The position numbers and the translations under genes were made by a program. The notes below the pieces were generated by a model, which was given only the letters and a program-made list of their open reading frames with translations, was not told where the DNA came from and searched no databases. 64,000 bases of DNA from Azoarcus sp. DN11 (lineage in GTDB: Bacteria > Pseudomonadota > Gammaproteobacteria > Burkholderiales > Rhodocyclaceae). The DNA lies in NCBI RefSeq assembly GCF_003628555.1, contig NZ_CP021731.1, positions 4,836,001 through 4,900,000 of the forward strand, given 5' to 3'. Shown in pieces: positions 1-8,907 of this stretch (the stretch's first letter is position 1; every line of letters starts with the position of its first letter).

Positions 1-1
1 T

Positions 2-1102
2 TACGCCCATCAGGTGAGCGATGACGTGACCATCAGCCAGGCGCACTATGACCCGGCGGCCGGTTCCCTCACCGTGGCTGCGGCGTCCTCCGACACGCTG
101 GTGCCGCCCACCCTGAGCCTCGCCTTCGGCACTTTCCGCGGCGACCTGGTGAACGGCAGCCTGGTGGTGCCGGTGGGGATCGCCCCGCCGGACGTCGGGC
201 GGGTGCTCTCCAGCGCCTTCGGGGTGAATGACGCGCGGGTGACCATCGGCGCGGCCACCGGCGCCGCGCCGGCGGGCGTCCCGGTGGCGGTGAACGACAG
301 CTACACCTTCCTCGAGGATGCCCCGCCGCAGACGCTCGCCGTGCTCGCCAACGACACCAACGCCGTGGGCGGCAAGGTAACCATCACCTCGCCTCCCCAC
401 TTCGGGACCGCGGCGGCGAACGTGAACGGGACGGTCACCTACACCCCCAACCTCAACGCCAACGGCACCGACGCCTTCACCTACACGGTGACCGTCGGCA
501 CGGCGGTCTCCAACACCGCCAACGTGGTCCTCAACATCACCCCGGTGAACGATCCCCCGGTGGCGGTGGCCGACACGGCCAACGCCCTGGTGAACGTGCT
601 CCAGACGATCAACGTCCTGGCCAACGACACCGATCCCGACGGGTTCGCGGACATCGTCGCCGCGGTGAATGTGACCCCGCCCGTCCCGGCCGGGGCCACC
701 GCCACCGCGGCGGGCAGGGTGGTGACCTTCACCGCCCCGGCGGTGGGCACCTACACCTTCACCTACCAGGCCCAGGACGCCGCCGGCGCCCTGTCCAACC
801 CGGCGACGGTGACGGTGCAGGTGGCGGCGGCGGAAACCCTGGTGGTCCAGTCGGCCCGCTTCGTGCCCCGCCTGAGCCGGCTGCGGGTGGTGGGCACCCT
901 CACCCCGGTGGCGGGCCAGACGATCACCTCCGAGTATGCCAATGCAGCGGGCGCCACCTTCGGCGTGGTGGGCAGCACCACCCCCCTGCCGGACGGCACC
1001 TGGACGGTCGAGAAGCTCGGCCTGACCGCCCTGCCTGCCGGCACGACCTGGATCAAGACCACCACCTCCAACGGTAGCGTCAACCTGACGCCGCTCAAGT
1101 AA
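2..1102 (+). CDS. Ig/cadherin-like repeat surface protein, C-terminal part (5' truncated by window)
   Basis: The reading frame is open to the window edge (YAHQ precedes the first possible GTG at 14), so this is the C-terminal part of a longer protein. At least two tandem Ig/cadherin-type modules are visible, each opening with a proline/valine-rich linker followed by an 'AVLANDT' or 'NVLANDTDPDG' motif and ending in 'TYTPN..FTYTV' or 'YTFTYQAQDAAG'. These are typical of Big_9/VCBS-like repeats in large bacterial adhesins and surface proteins. The last ~90 residues lack the repeat and may be a folded C-terminal domain. No sorting signal is evident. Function is inferred as extracellular or surface-exposed; no ligand can be named. 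Confidence 0.75.
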   Translation, partial: YAHQVSDDVTISQAHYDPAAGSLTVAAASSDTLVPPTLSLAFGTFRGDLVNGSLVVPVGIAPPDVGRVLSSAFGVNDARVTIGAATGAAPAGVPVAVNDSYTFLEDAPPQTLAVLANDTNAVGGKVTITSPPHFGTAAANVNGTVTYTPNLNANGTDAFTYTVTVGTAVSNTANVVLNITPVNDPPVAVADTANALVNVLQTINVLANDTDPDGFADIVAAVNVTPPVPAGATATAAGRVVTFTAPAVGTYTFTYQAQDAAGALSNPATVTVQVAAAETLVVQSARFVPRLSRLRVVGTLTPVAGQTITSEYANAAGATFGVVGSTTPLPDGTWTVEKLGLTALPAGTTWIKTTTSNGSVNLTPLK

Positions 1103-1153
1103 CGCGAGGCGCGACACCACCCGCCGACGGTCTTCGGGCCGCCGGCGACGAAC

Positions 1154-1184
1154 GCCCGGACCGCATGGTCCGGGCTTTTTGTTT
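1154..1184 (+). terminator. Rho-independent terminator after the surface-protein gene
   Basis: A perfect 9-bp stem (GCCCGGACC / GGTCCGGGC) with a GCAT tetraloop is followed by five T and then GTTT. It lies 51 bases after the stop codon. Confidence 0.9.
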
Positions 1185-1264
1185 CCGAAGATTCCCCCGG
1201 CGGGAGGCCCCCGCGTCGCAGCAAGGCCGCAGCGCGTTTCCGCGAAGCCCGAAAAATATTTGCC

Positions 1265-1322
1265 TTGACAACCATTGCCTGCGCATCCATATTCATGTCC
1301 AGGCAATTACTGTTCAGGCAAT
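1265..1322 (+). promoter_or_regulatory. MarR/efflux promoter with inverted-repeat operator
   Basis: A -35 TTGACA (1265-1270) and a weak -10 CATATT (1288-1293) are spaced by 17 bp. ATTGCCTG (1274-1281) is repeated inverted as CAGGCAAT at 1300-1307 and again directly at 1315-1322, so the arms embrace the -10 and probable start site. This is the expected geometry for autorepression by the MarR protein encoded just downstream. Binding is inferred, not shown. Confidence 0.6.
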
Positions 1323-1328
1323 CTCTTC

Positions 1329-1820
1329 ATGAACGACGGCGCAAATTCCCGTTTCTATGATGGCGACAATTACCAGATCAACGACAGCATCGGCTTCCTG
1401 ATGCGCCAGATCGTGGGCATTTTTTCGGCGGCGATCGACGACCGCATGGCCGCCCACGACCTCACCGACGCCCAGTGGAAGCCGCTCATCATGATCCAGC
1501 TGGGGCAGTGCAGGACGGCGGCCGAACTGGCACGCCTGACCTGTTCCGACGCGGGCGCCGTGACCCGGCTCCTCGACCGGGTCGAGGCCAAGGGCCTGGT
1601 GCGACGCAGCCGCTCCCAGCAGGACAGGCGGGTGGTCAATCTGGAGCTGACGGAGGAAGGCGACCGTGCCGCCCAGGTGGTGCCCCACGTCCTCGCCGAC
1701 GTCCTCAACGCCCTGCTCGCCGGCTTCAGCGAAGCCGAGGCACGGCAGCTCAAGGCCCTGCTCCGGCGCATGCTCGACAACGCCCGCGATTTGCGCAAAA
1801 GCAGCGCAGTGCAGGCCTGA
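1329..1820 (+). CDS. MarR-family transcriptional regulator
   Basis: About 163 residues from the ATG at 1329, a normal MarR length; the longer frame beginning at 1275 would run through the operator. The winged-helix core is clear: 'TAAELARLTCSDAGAVTRLLDRVEAKGLVRR' as the recognition region and 'DRRVVNLELTEEG' as the wing. Flanking helices would form the dimer interface. The gene is followed after 25 bases by the efflux genes on the same strand, so it is most likely the local, ligand-released repressor of that operon, as EmrR/MarR proteins are for EmrAB-type pumps. The inducing compound cannot be told from sequence. Confidence 0.88.
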   Translation: MNDGANSRFYDGDNYQINDSIGFLMRQIVGIFSAAIDDRMAAHDLTDAQWKPLIMIQLGQCRTAAELARLTCSDAGAVTRLLDRVEAKGLVRRSRSQQDRRVVNLELTEEGDRAAQVVPHVLADVLNALLAGFSEAEARQLKALLRRMLDNARDLRKSSAVQA

Positions 1821-1845
1821 CGTGCCCACCGCCAGGGAGCCATCG

Positions 1846-3273
1846 ATGAAAATTCGCACGCCCTTGCGTACCCGACTCGTTGCCACCGCGGCCGCCGTGG
1901 CGCTCACCGGCTGCGCCAGCTTCGCCGGCATCGAACCCGCCTCCCGGCCGCTGGCGCCCGCTGCACTGGGGGCGGAACCCGAACCCATCGACTGGCCCGC
2001 CAGCGCATGGTGGCGAGACTTCAACGATCCGGTATTCGACCGCCTGATCGAGCAGGCCCTGGCCGGCAATCCCAGCCTCAGGCTCGCCGAAGCCCGGCTG
2101 GCCAAGGCCCGGGCAGTCGCCGGGGTGGCCGAAAGCGCCCTGGGTCCGCAGGTGAACGCGGATGTCGACAGCACCCGCCGGCGCTTCAGCGAACACGCGG
2201 ACGTTCCACCGCCGCTCGCCGGCAGCATGCAGACCATCAGCCATGCCCGCCTGAACGGCAGCCTGGAGCTGGATTTCTTCGGCCGCAACCGGGCTGCCCT
2301 CGACGCCGCCGTGGGCAGCGCCCGGGCCGCCGAAGCGGACGCCCAGGCGGCGCGGGTGCTGCTGGCGAGCGACGTGGCCCGGGCCTACTTCCGCCTTGCC
2401 GCGCTGCTCGAACAGCGCGAGGTCGCCCGGGCTACCCTGACCCAGCGCGGCACGATCCTGCAATTGGTGGAGAGCCGCGTGGGCGCCGGGCTCGATTCCA
2501 AGGTCGAGCTGCGCCAGGCGGAAGGCGCGCTGCCCGAGATCCGCCGCGACCTCGAGGCCCTCGACGAGCAGATCAGTCTCGCCCGCCACGCCCTGGCGGC
2601 GCTCACCGGCCAGGGACCGGGGGCAGCGGCCGACGTTGCCCCGAGCCTCGCGGTGGTGCGCCCGCTGGCGCTGCCCGCGACCTTGCCGGCCGACCTGGTC
2701 GGCCGCCGCGCCGATCTCGCCGCGGCCCGCTGGCGGGTGGAGGCGACGGCGCGCGACGTCGACGCCGCCCGGGCCGCCTTCTACCCGAACATCAACCTGG
2801 TCGCCCTCGCCGGCTTTTCCAGCATCGGCCTCACGAACTGGTTCAAGGGCGGCAGCCGCGAACTCGGGCTAGGCGCCGCCGTTCATCTGCCGATCTTCGA
2901 CGCCGGCCGCCTGCGCGCCAGCCTGCGCGGCACCACGGCGGACGCGGACGCGGCGGTGGAAAGCTACAACCTCACCCTGATCCAGGCGGTGCGGGAAGTC
3001 GCCGACCAGATCACCTCGCAGCAAGCCGTCGAACGCCAGGCCAGGGAGCAGCAGGCGGCCTTGGCGGCGGCCGAGAGCGCCCTCGACCTCGCCCTGCAGC
3101 GATACCGCGCCGGCATCGGCAGCTACCTCACCGTGCTCGGCGCCGAAACGAATGTCCTGACCCAGCGGCGAACCGGCATCGAGCTCAAGGCCCGCGGCAT
3201 CGACACACACCTGCAACTGATCCGCGCCCTCGGCGGCGGCTACGCGACCGCTCCGAAGCCGGCTGCCGCGTGA
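1846..3273 (+). CDS. Outer-membrane efflux lipoprotein, NodT/OprM family
   Basis: 475 residues from the ATG at 1846. A lipoprotein signal peptide ends in the lipobox L-T-G-C with the acylated Cys at residue 23. The rest shows the two repeated outer-membrane-efflux (TolC-like) halves of coiled-coil helices and beta strands: 'NPSLRLAEARLAKARAVAGVAES' early and 'NLTLIQAVREVADQI' late, with the family's 'LVGRRADLAAARWRVEA' in between. It supplies the outer-membrane channel of the tripartite pump encoded with the next two genes. The gap to the EmrA-like gene is 22 bases, so they are probably co-transcribed. Confidence 0.92.
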   Translation: MKIRTPLRTRLVATAAAVALTGCASFAGIEPASRPLAPAALGAEPEPIDWPASAWWRDFNDPVFDRLIEQALAGNPSLRLAEARLAKARAVAGVAESALGPQVNADVDSTRRRFSEHADVPPPLAGSMQTISHARLNGSLELDFFGRNRAALDAAVGSARAAEADAQAARVLLASDVARAYFRLAALLEQREVARATLTQRGTILQLVESRVGAGLDSKVELRQAEGALPEIRRDLEALDEQISLARHALAALTGQGPGAAADVAPSLAVVRPLALPATLPADLVGRRADLAAARWRVEATARDVDAARAAFYPNINLVALAGFSSIGLTNWFKGGSRELGLGAAVHLPIFDAGRLRASLRGTTADADAAVESYNLTLIQAVREVADQITSQQAVERQAREQQAALAAAESALDLALQRYRAGIGSYLTVLGAETNVLTQRRTGIELKARGIDTHLQLIRALGGGYATAPKPAAA

Positions 3274-3295
3274 TTTCCCCAAGAGAGGAAACTCC

Positions 3296-4603
3296 ATGGA
3301 CAAACCAGACCGCACCCCGACGCCAGCACCCGCGCAAACCTCGAAGCCTGCCCGCAAGCGGGCGCTTCTCGGCCTCACCGCCCTGTTCACCGCCATCGGC
3401 CTCGCCTATGGCGGCTACTGGTACGCGGAAAAGCGCTTCAGCATCGAAACCGACAACGCCTATGTCCAGGGCAATGTCGTCCAGCTCACGCCGCAGATCG
3501 CCGGCACGGTGCTCGCCATCAACGCCGACGACACCGACTATGTCGAAGCCGGCCAGACGCTGGTCCGCCTTGACCCCGCCGATGCCCGGGTCGCACTGGA
3601 TCAGGCCGAGGCGCAGCTCGCCCAGACCGTGCGCGAGGTGCGCACGCTCTACGCCAACAACAGCACGCTGAGCGCGAATATCGCCATGCGCCAGGCCGAG
3701 CTCGCGCGTGTGCGCGCCGACGTGGCCCGCGCCGAGGACGATGTCGCCCGCCGCCGGCCGCTGGTGGCCACCGGCGCCGTCGGCAAGGAGGAACTGCAGC
3801 ACGCCGTCACCGCGCTGGCCGACGCCAAGGCGGCCGACGCCGCCGCGGCCGCCGCGCTGGCCGCGGCCCGCGAGCAGCTCGCCAGCAACCTGTCGCTGAC
3901 CGAAGGCACCACCGTCGAAAACCACCCCAACGTCCAGAAAGCGGCCGCCCGCGTGCGCGAAGCCTACCTCGCGCTCAAGCGCAGCGACGTCCCGGCGCCG
4001 GTGACCGGATACGTCGCCAAGCGCAGCGCCCAGGTCGGCCAACGGGTCCAGGCCGGAGTGCCCCTGATGGCCATCATTCCGCTCGAGCAGGTGTGGGTCG
4101 ATGCCAATTTCAAGGAGTCCCAGTTGCAGGACATGCGCATCGGCCAGCCGGTGCATCTCGTCGCCGACATGTACGGCAAAAAGGTCGAATACCAGGGCAC
4201 CGTCGCCGGGCTGGGGGCCGGCACCGGCGCCGCTTTCTCCCTGCTGCCCGCGCAGAACGCCACCGGCAACTGGATCAAGGTGGTGCAGCGGGTGCCGGTG
4301 CGGATCGCCCTCGACTCCAAGGAACTGACGGATCATCCGCTGCGGGTGGGTCTGTCCATGACGGTCGCGGTCGATGTCCACGACCGGAGCGGCAAGGCGC
4401 TCGCCGATGCGCCGCGTCGCGCCCCGCTGGCCCAGACCCCGCGGTACGCGGGCCCGGAAGCGGATGCCGACGCGGCCGTAAACGGTATTGTCGCCACCAA
4501 CCTCGGCCGCAAGACGCCCCCGGTCGCACTGCCCGCCGGGCGGGCGCCGGCCGCAGGCGCCGCCGCGGCGAAAAAGCCCGTGCACCTGGTGGCCGTCCGC
4601 TAG
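3296..4603 (+). CDS. EmrA-like periplasmic adaptor (membrane fusion protein)
   Basis: 435 residues. An N-terminal cytoplasmic stretch is followed by a single membrane anchor at about residues 22-42. The biotinyl-lipoyl half motif 'TDNAYVQGNVVQLTPQIAG' (about 52-70) is the hallmark of EmrA/HlyD adaptors; a long alanine-rich coiled coil follows, then the second lipoyl half 'VPAPVTGYVAKRSAQVGQRVQAG' and the beta-barrel domain. It links the inner-membrane EmrB-like pump to the outer-membrane factor. The C-terminal ~70 residues are Ala/Pro-rich and probably flexible. A ribosome site (AGAGGAAA) precedes the ATG. Confidence 0.92.
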   Translation: MDKPDRTPTPAPAQTSKPARKRALLGLTALFTAIGLAYGGYWYAEKRFSIETDNAYVQGNVVQLTPQIAGTVLAINADDTDYVEAGQTLVRLDPADARVALDQAEAQLAQTVREVRTLYANNSTLSANIAMRQAELARVRADVARAEDDVARRRPLVATGAVGKEELQHAVTALADAKAADAAAAAALAAAREQLASNLSLTEGTTVENHPNVQKAAARVREAYLALKRSDVPAPVTGYVAKRSAQVGQRVQAGVPLMAIIPLEQVWVDANFKESQLQDMRIGQPVHLVADMYGKKVEYQGTVAGLGAGTGAAFSLLPAQNATGNWIKVVQRVPVRIALDSKELTDHPLRVGLSMTVAVDVHDRSGKALADAPRRAPLAQTPRYAGPEADADAAVNGIVATNLGRKTPPVALPAGRAPAAGAAAAKKPVHLVAVR

Positions 4604-4620
4604 GCGGGGAAGGCAAGGCC

Positions 4621-6180
4621 ATGGCATCCGCGCCCCTTTCACCTGCAGCCTTGCCGCCCCTCGCCGGGCGACCCCTCGTCCTCGGCACGGTGGCCCTGTC
4701 GCTGGCCACTTTCATGAACGTCCTCGACTCGTCCATCGCCAACGTTTCGATTCCCGCGATCGCCGGCGATTTCGGAGTCAGCCCCAACCAGGGGACGTGG
4801 GTCATCACCAGCTTCACCGTCGCCAACGCCATTGCCGTGCCGCTGACCGGCTGGCTCACGCAGCGCTTCGGCACGGTGACGCTGTTCGTCGCCAGCGTGC
4901 TGCTCTTCGTCCTCACCTCGTGGCTGTGCGGTGCCGCACCCAATCTCGAAACCCTGATCGCCCTGCGGGTACTGCAGGGCCTCGTCGCGGGGCCGCTGAT
5001 CCCGCTGTCGCAGACCCTGCTGCTGCAGAGCTACCCGAAGGCCAGGGCCGGCATGGCGCTGGCGATGTGGTCAATGACCACGCTGGTGGCGCCGGTGATG
5101 GGGCCGCTGCTGGGCGGCTGGATCACCGACAACATGAGCTGGCCCTGGATCTTCTACATCAACGTGCCGATCGGCCTGGCCGCCGCCGCGGTGACCTGGA
5201 GCATCTACCACAAGCGCAACTCGCCGACCCGCAAGCTGCCCATCGACCGCATCGGCCTCGCCCTGCTGGTGCTGTGGGTCGGCGCCCTGCAGGTCATGCT
5301 TGACAAGGGCAAGGAGCTCGACTGGTTCGCCTCCGGGCAGATCGTCGCGCTCGCGGTGACGGCGGTGATGGGTTTCGCCTTCTTTCTCGTCTGGGAATTG
5401 ACCGAGGACCACCCCATCGTTGACCTCTCCCTGTTCCGTCGCCGCAATTTCTGGACCGGCACCCTGTCGATGTCGCTGGGCTACGGCGCCTTCTTCGGCA
5501 ACGTCGTGCTGCTGCCGCTGTGGCTGCAGCAATACCTCGGCTACACGGCCACCCTCGCGGGCTTCGTCCTGGCACCGGTGGGCCTGCTCGCGATCGTGCT
5601 TTCGCCGGTCGTCGGCAAACAGGTGGGACACCGGGACCCGCGCGTGCTTGCCACCATCTCCTACCTGGTCTTCGCGCTGGTGCTGTGGATGCGCTCCGAA
5701 TTCAACACCCAGGCCGACCTCGCGACCCTCATCGTGCCCACCGTCATCCAGGGCGCGGCCATGGCCTTCTTCTTCATCCCCCTGGTGACGCTGACCCTCT
5801 CCGATCTCTCGCCGGACCGGGTCCCGGCCGCCTCGGGCCTGTCGAATTTCGCCCGCATCACCGCCGGCGCCTTCGGAACCTCGATCGCCACCACGCTGTG
5901 GGAGGACCGTGCCGCGCTCCATCACGCCCAGCTCGCCGAAGCGATCACCGCCGGCAGCAGCGCTACTACCCGGGCCCTGGACGGCCTCGCGGCGGCCGGC
6001 TTGAACGCGGATCAGGGGCTGGCGCAGTTGAACCGCCTGGTGGACCAGCAAGCCTTCATGCTCGGCGCCGACGACGTTTTTCGCGCCTCGGCCATACTCT
6101 TCCTGCTGCTCATCGGGGTGGTCTGGCTGGCGCGGCCGGCCAGGGGTGGGGCGGCCGCCGATGCCGGAGGCGCCCACTGA
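4621..6180 (+). CDS. EmrB/QacA (DHA2) family MFS drug exporter
   Basis: 519 residues with about 14 hydrophobic segments, the DHA2 arrangement. The family motif 'LDSSIANVSIPAI' lies at about residues 35-47 in the first helix, and 'GWLTQRFGT' and 'APVMGPLLGGWI' mark the conserved loop and antiporter motif C regions. It is a proton-driven inner-membrane exporter working with the EmrA-like adaptor and the outer-membrane lipoprotein upstream. The start at 4621 lies 17 bases after the adaptor stop. Likely substrates are hydrophobic or aromatic toxicants, an inference from the family and from the aromatic-degrading setting. Confidence 0.92.
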   Translation: MASAPLSPAALPPLAGRPLVLGTVALSLATFMNVLDSSIANVSIPAIAGDFGVSPNQGTWVITSFTVANAIAVPLTGWLTQRFGTVTLFVASVLLFVLTSWLCGAAPNLETLIALRVLQGLVAGPLIPLSQTLLLQSYPKARAGMALAMWSMTTLVAPVMGPLLGGWITDNMSWPWIFYINVPIGLAAAAVTWSIYHKRNSPTRKLPIDRIGLALLVLWVGALQVMLDKGKELDWFASGQIVALAVTAVMGFAFFLVWELTEDHPIVDLSLFRRRNFWTGTLSMSLGYGAFFGNVVLLPLWLQQYLGYTATLAGFVLAPVGLLAIVLSPVVGKQVGHRDPRVLATISYLVFALVLWMRSEFNTQADLATLIVPTVIQGAAMAFFFIPLVTLTLSDLSPDRVPAASGLSNFARITAGAFGTSIATTLWEDRAALHHAQLAEAITAGSSATTRALDGLAAAGLNADQGLAQLNRLVDQQAFMLGADDVFRASAILFLLLIGVVWLARPARGGAAADAGGAH

Positions 6181-6223
6181 GAAACCGGCCCGCCAGCAGG
6201 GCGGCAGACGCTTCGGGATCATT

Positions 6224-6658
6224 TCACAGCTTGTTGCAGCGCACCGGCCCCATTATCAGGTTTCCATTCACGTAAACGCTGATCTGGGGGTTGCCCGTCA
6301 CGCCGTTGGGGGCTGCGCCCTGCTTCGGCAGCACGATCGGCCCGTCGGCAAGCGTCAGGTGCAGATCGACCTGGTTGTGCACCGTTGCATCGTGGGCGCC
6401 GCCGCCGTCGAAAAGCACCGTGACCGGGACGTCGTGCAGCGTGATCGTCGGCCCCAGGGTAATCACCGGCCCTGTGTTGCTGCAGTCGCCCGTGACGGAA
6501 AGCTGCAAGGTGCCGGGCACGCTGATGTTGGACGTGACGTCCATCGCGACCACCGGTGCGATCGCGGCGCCGGCGAGCGCAAGTCCTGCCAGGCTCGTGC
6601 GTGCAAGCCGTGCGACGGCCAGGGCGGAACGCTGCTGTGTGGATACCTGTGCAATCAT
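6224..6658 (-). CDS. Small secreted protein of unknown function
   Basis: About 144 residues. A GGAGG ribosome site lies 5 nt before the second of two adjacent ATG codons (6658), which is preferred over 6661. The N-terminus has a typical Sec signal peptide ending near 'APVVAMDV'. The mature part (~105 residues) is rich in beta-branched residues and contains two cysteines ('TGDCSN' and 'VRCNKL'), which may form a disulphide. It is convergent with the efflux operon, with 43 bases between the stops. I do not recognise the family. Confidence 0.6.
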   Translation of the reverse strand: MIAQVSTQQRSALAVARLARTSLAGLALAGAAIAPVVAMDVTSNISVPGTLQLSVTGDCSNTGPVITLGPTITLHDVPVTVLFDGGGAHDATVHNQVDLHLTLADGPIVLPKQGAAPNGVTGNPQISVYVNGNLIMGPVRCNKL

Positions 6659-6962
6659 CATGACCTCCGATCCTTTTCTGGTTGGTCGCGAACGGACACG
6701 CCCCCTCCCGGCGCGGGCCGCCGATGCGCTGTTCCGCCGTCGGCCGGGACCTTCCGTCCATCATGGCGCCCTCGCGGGCCCTCCGCGCGAGCGTCCTCTG
6801 CGTCGAGGACTGCCGGCACAATGCCGCGGGCCTCACCCGCAATATATGCATTGGTCCTGACAGGGGAACTCTGCGGATCGATGGATTCGCCGCCCGCCGA
6901 CGGCTAGCTTTTCCACTCCATCGGACGACGGACGGGCGTCATCGCCCGATGCACGTCCGCGC
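6659..6962. other. Gene-free stretch of about 300 bp
   Basis: I see no convincing coding sequence, RNA or strong hairpin here. It contains the promoter side of the small secreted protein gene and the region downstream of the response-regulator gene. Confidence 0.5.
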
Positions 6963-7601
6963 TCAGCCGAGACCGTGGGTGCGGGCGTAGGTGACGAGCT
7001 CGAGGCGGCTGCGGACCTCGAGCTTCTCGTAGATCCGGTGGAGATGCGTCTTGACCGTGCCTTCGCTGATGAAGAGCCGCTCGGCGATCTCCTGGTTGCG
7101 CAGCCCGCTCATGAGCAGGCGCACGACCGCCTCCTCGCGGCTGGAGAGGAGCTCGTTGATCGGCCTCGCGCGTGCATCGCCGTCGAGCAGGTGGCCGAGC
7201 GCAGTGCCGATCGAGCGGGTCTCGATCCATCGCCCGCCGGCGTGCACCTTGCGGATCGCCCGCACGATGAACTCGGAGCCCATCTCCTTGAGCACGATTC
7301 CCTCCACGGCCAGGCGCATGACCTGCAGCAGCAGTTCCTCGCTGATCGCCGCGGTGAAGATCACGACGCGGCTGCGCAGCGCCTCCGAGCGCACCTGCCG
7401 CAGGACCTCGAGCCCGTCCGTCCCGCCCATCTTGAGATCGAGGACGATCACGTCCGGGTGCCTGTTGCGGGCGAGGCGCAGCGCCTCGCCGCCGTCGGTG
7501 CAGCGCGCGACCACCTCGATGTCGGGCTCGGCGCGCAGCAGGCACGAGAGCCCATCGAGCACGATGGGGTGATCATCCACCAGCATGACTTCGATACTCA
7601 T
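6963..7601 (-). CDS. NarL/FixJ-family response regulator
   Basis: 212 residues from the ATG at 7601. The receiver domain opens 'MSIEVMLVDDHPIVLDGL' with the acidic pair, and carries the phospho-acceptor Asp in 'VIVLDLKMGG' and a later 'IVLKEMG' lysine. The C-terminal LuxR-type HTH is intact: 'LSSREEAVVRLLMSGLRNQEIAERLF' followed by 'ISEGTVKTHLHRIYEKL'. It lies 109 bases downstream of, and co-directional with, a NarX/LiaS-type histidine kinase gene, its obvious partner. Target genes are unknown. Confidence 0.92.
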   Translation of the reverse strand: MSIEVMLVDDHPIVLDGLSCLLRAEPDIEVVARCTDGGEALRLARNRHPDVIVLDLKMGGTDGLEVLRQVRSEALRSRVVIFTAAISEELLLQVMRLAVEGIVLKEMGSEFIVRAIRKVHAGGRWIETRSIGTALGHLLDGDARARPINELLSSREEAVVRLLMSGLRNQEIAERLFISEGTVKTHLHRIYEKLEVRSRLELVTYARTHGLG

Positions 7602-7710
7602 GATGGGAGTTCTCAGCAAATCGGCGAAAGCCGGGCGGGCCGGAGTACCGGTGCAGACTAAGCGTATGCCTTGGCACCGAATCCCGAAGCGATCGGACGA
7701 TGGATCCGCG

Positions 7711-8490
7711 CTATATCCTTGGATGATCCTCCGCGTCCGCAACGGGTCGCCGGGGGGCGAGGGGAATCCGGATTTCGACACGCGCGCCCTCGCCCGTCGA
7801 GTGGATGCCGAGACGCCCCCCCAGGGCGCCCACGCGCGCGCTGAGCGAGCGCGGGCCGAGCGCTTCCCGGCACAGGTCGCAGCCGTCGTAGTAGCCACGG
7901 AACGGGAAGCCCGTGCCGTCGTCCGCGATGATGATGCGCAGGACTCCGTCATCGGCGCGCACGTCGACCCGCAGGTGGGACGCCCCGCCGTGCCGCGCGG
8001 CGTTGGCGACGCCTTCGCTGACGATGTGGAGCAGGTCCGGTTCGAGCTTCTCCGGCAGGGCGCGGGCCAGCATCGATCGGACCGACACCTCGATCATCCA
8101 TTCGCGCGCGAGCCGGCCCGCCAGCGACGCGAGGCGCGCGTCCAGATCGCCCCCCTCGCAGGAGCCCGGTGCCGCCGGCCGCTCGAGGGACTCCACGAGG
8201 CGGCGCAGCCGGTGCTGTTCGTTGACGATCAACGCGTGGAGCGCCTCCAGCCGCTCGCCCGCCCGCCCTTCCCTCTGCTCCTCACCGCGCAGCGCCTTGA
8301 GCTGCATCGCCACTCCGGCAAGGAGCTGCAGCACGTCGTCGTGCAGCTCGCGGGCGATGCGCGCGCGCTCTTCACGCACCGCGCCCGCCCGCACCTGCGC
8401 GATCGCGCGCAGCACCGTCGTTTGCGCCTCGTCGCCGCGCGACGCATGTGCTGTTTCCCGGGCGTCATGCCCCGACGACATTGCGTTCAT
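7711..8490 (-). CDS. Soluble NarX/DegS-type sensor histidine kinase
   Basis: About 259 residues from the ATG at 8490; a TTG at 8508 or ATG at 8481 are alternatives, and none has a strong ribosome site. A HisKA_3 dimerisation/phosphoacceptor segment is visible as 'REERARIARELHDDVLQLLAG', with the His at about residue 50. An HATPase_c domain follows with the N-box 'LHIVSEGVANAARHGGA' and G-box 'IIADDGTGF'. There is no membrane segment and no recognisable input domain, so it senses a cytoplasmic cue or needs a partner. The ATP lid holds an unusual insert with two close cysteines, 'YYDGCDLCREALG', which could be redox-active or bind metal (speculative). It is paired with the NarL-type regulator downstream. 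Confidence 0.85.
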   Translation of the reverse strand: MNAMSSGHDARETAHASRGDEAQTTVLRAIAQVRAGAVREERARIARELHDDVLQLLAGVAMQLKALRGEEQREGRAGERLEALHALIVNEQHRLRRLVESLERPAAPGSCEGGDLDARLASLAGRLAREWMIEVSVRSMLARALPEKLEPDLLHIVSEGVANAARHGGASHLRVDVRADDGVLRIIIADDGTGFPFRGYYDGCDLCREALGPRSLSARVGALGGRLGIHSTGEGARVEIRIPLAPRRPVADAEDHPRI

Positions 8491-8907
8491 GGAGTGAGGG
8501 ATCCGCAAGAAGCGTTATGCAATATAGTCGAGGAATGCCTGCGCGACAGCGCATGCCCCGCTCCGTCGCGATGCGGAATGAGAAATCCCTCACAGTCGCG
8601 CCGACATGCGAGGAGGACTTCGCAGCCAACCGCCGCAAAGGCCGGTGACGGTGTCATGCGGGCGAACCCGCTCGGCGGGGGTGACAGCAGCGCTGTTCGG
8701 CCTCGTTGTCTCGCCCGCCTTACGCCGCAAAGGGGGCGCGGTCGAGGCGGGCCAGCGCACCGGGCTGGTCGCTGAGGTGCTGGGCGGGTTGAAGGTGAGC
8801 GGACGGTGAGGGGTCAAGACGCAGTCGATCGGCTGCTGGCGCGCCTTTGTTGCCGACCCCTTGCGCGATGTTTATACTGCGTTTAAACATTCGAGGGGGT
8901 GCCCGCC
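8491..8907. other. Intergenic region between histidine kinase and mazE
   Basis: About 415 bp with no credible gene. Its right end carries the mazEF promoter and operator, listed separately. Nothing else is recognised. Confidence 0.5.
8850..8890 (+). promoter_or_regulatory. mazEF promoter and palindromic operator
   Basis: A -35 TTGCCG (8850-8855) and -10 TATACT (8873-8878) are separated by exactly 17 bp. The perfect inverted repeat ATGTTTA (8869-8875) / TAAACAT (8884-8890) with an 8-bp spacer covers the -10 and start point, as expected for autoregulation by the MazE/MazEF complex. A strong ribosome site (GAGGGGGT) follows. Confidence 0.7.

Noticed and set aside
763..1296. Minus-strand ORF of 177 aa, and similar long antisense frames across the window (for example 50492-55405)
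   Set aside because: They lie antisense to well-supported genes, arise from GC-rich third positions, and show no family motifs.
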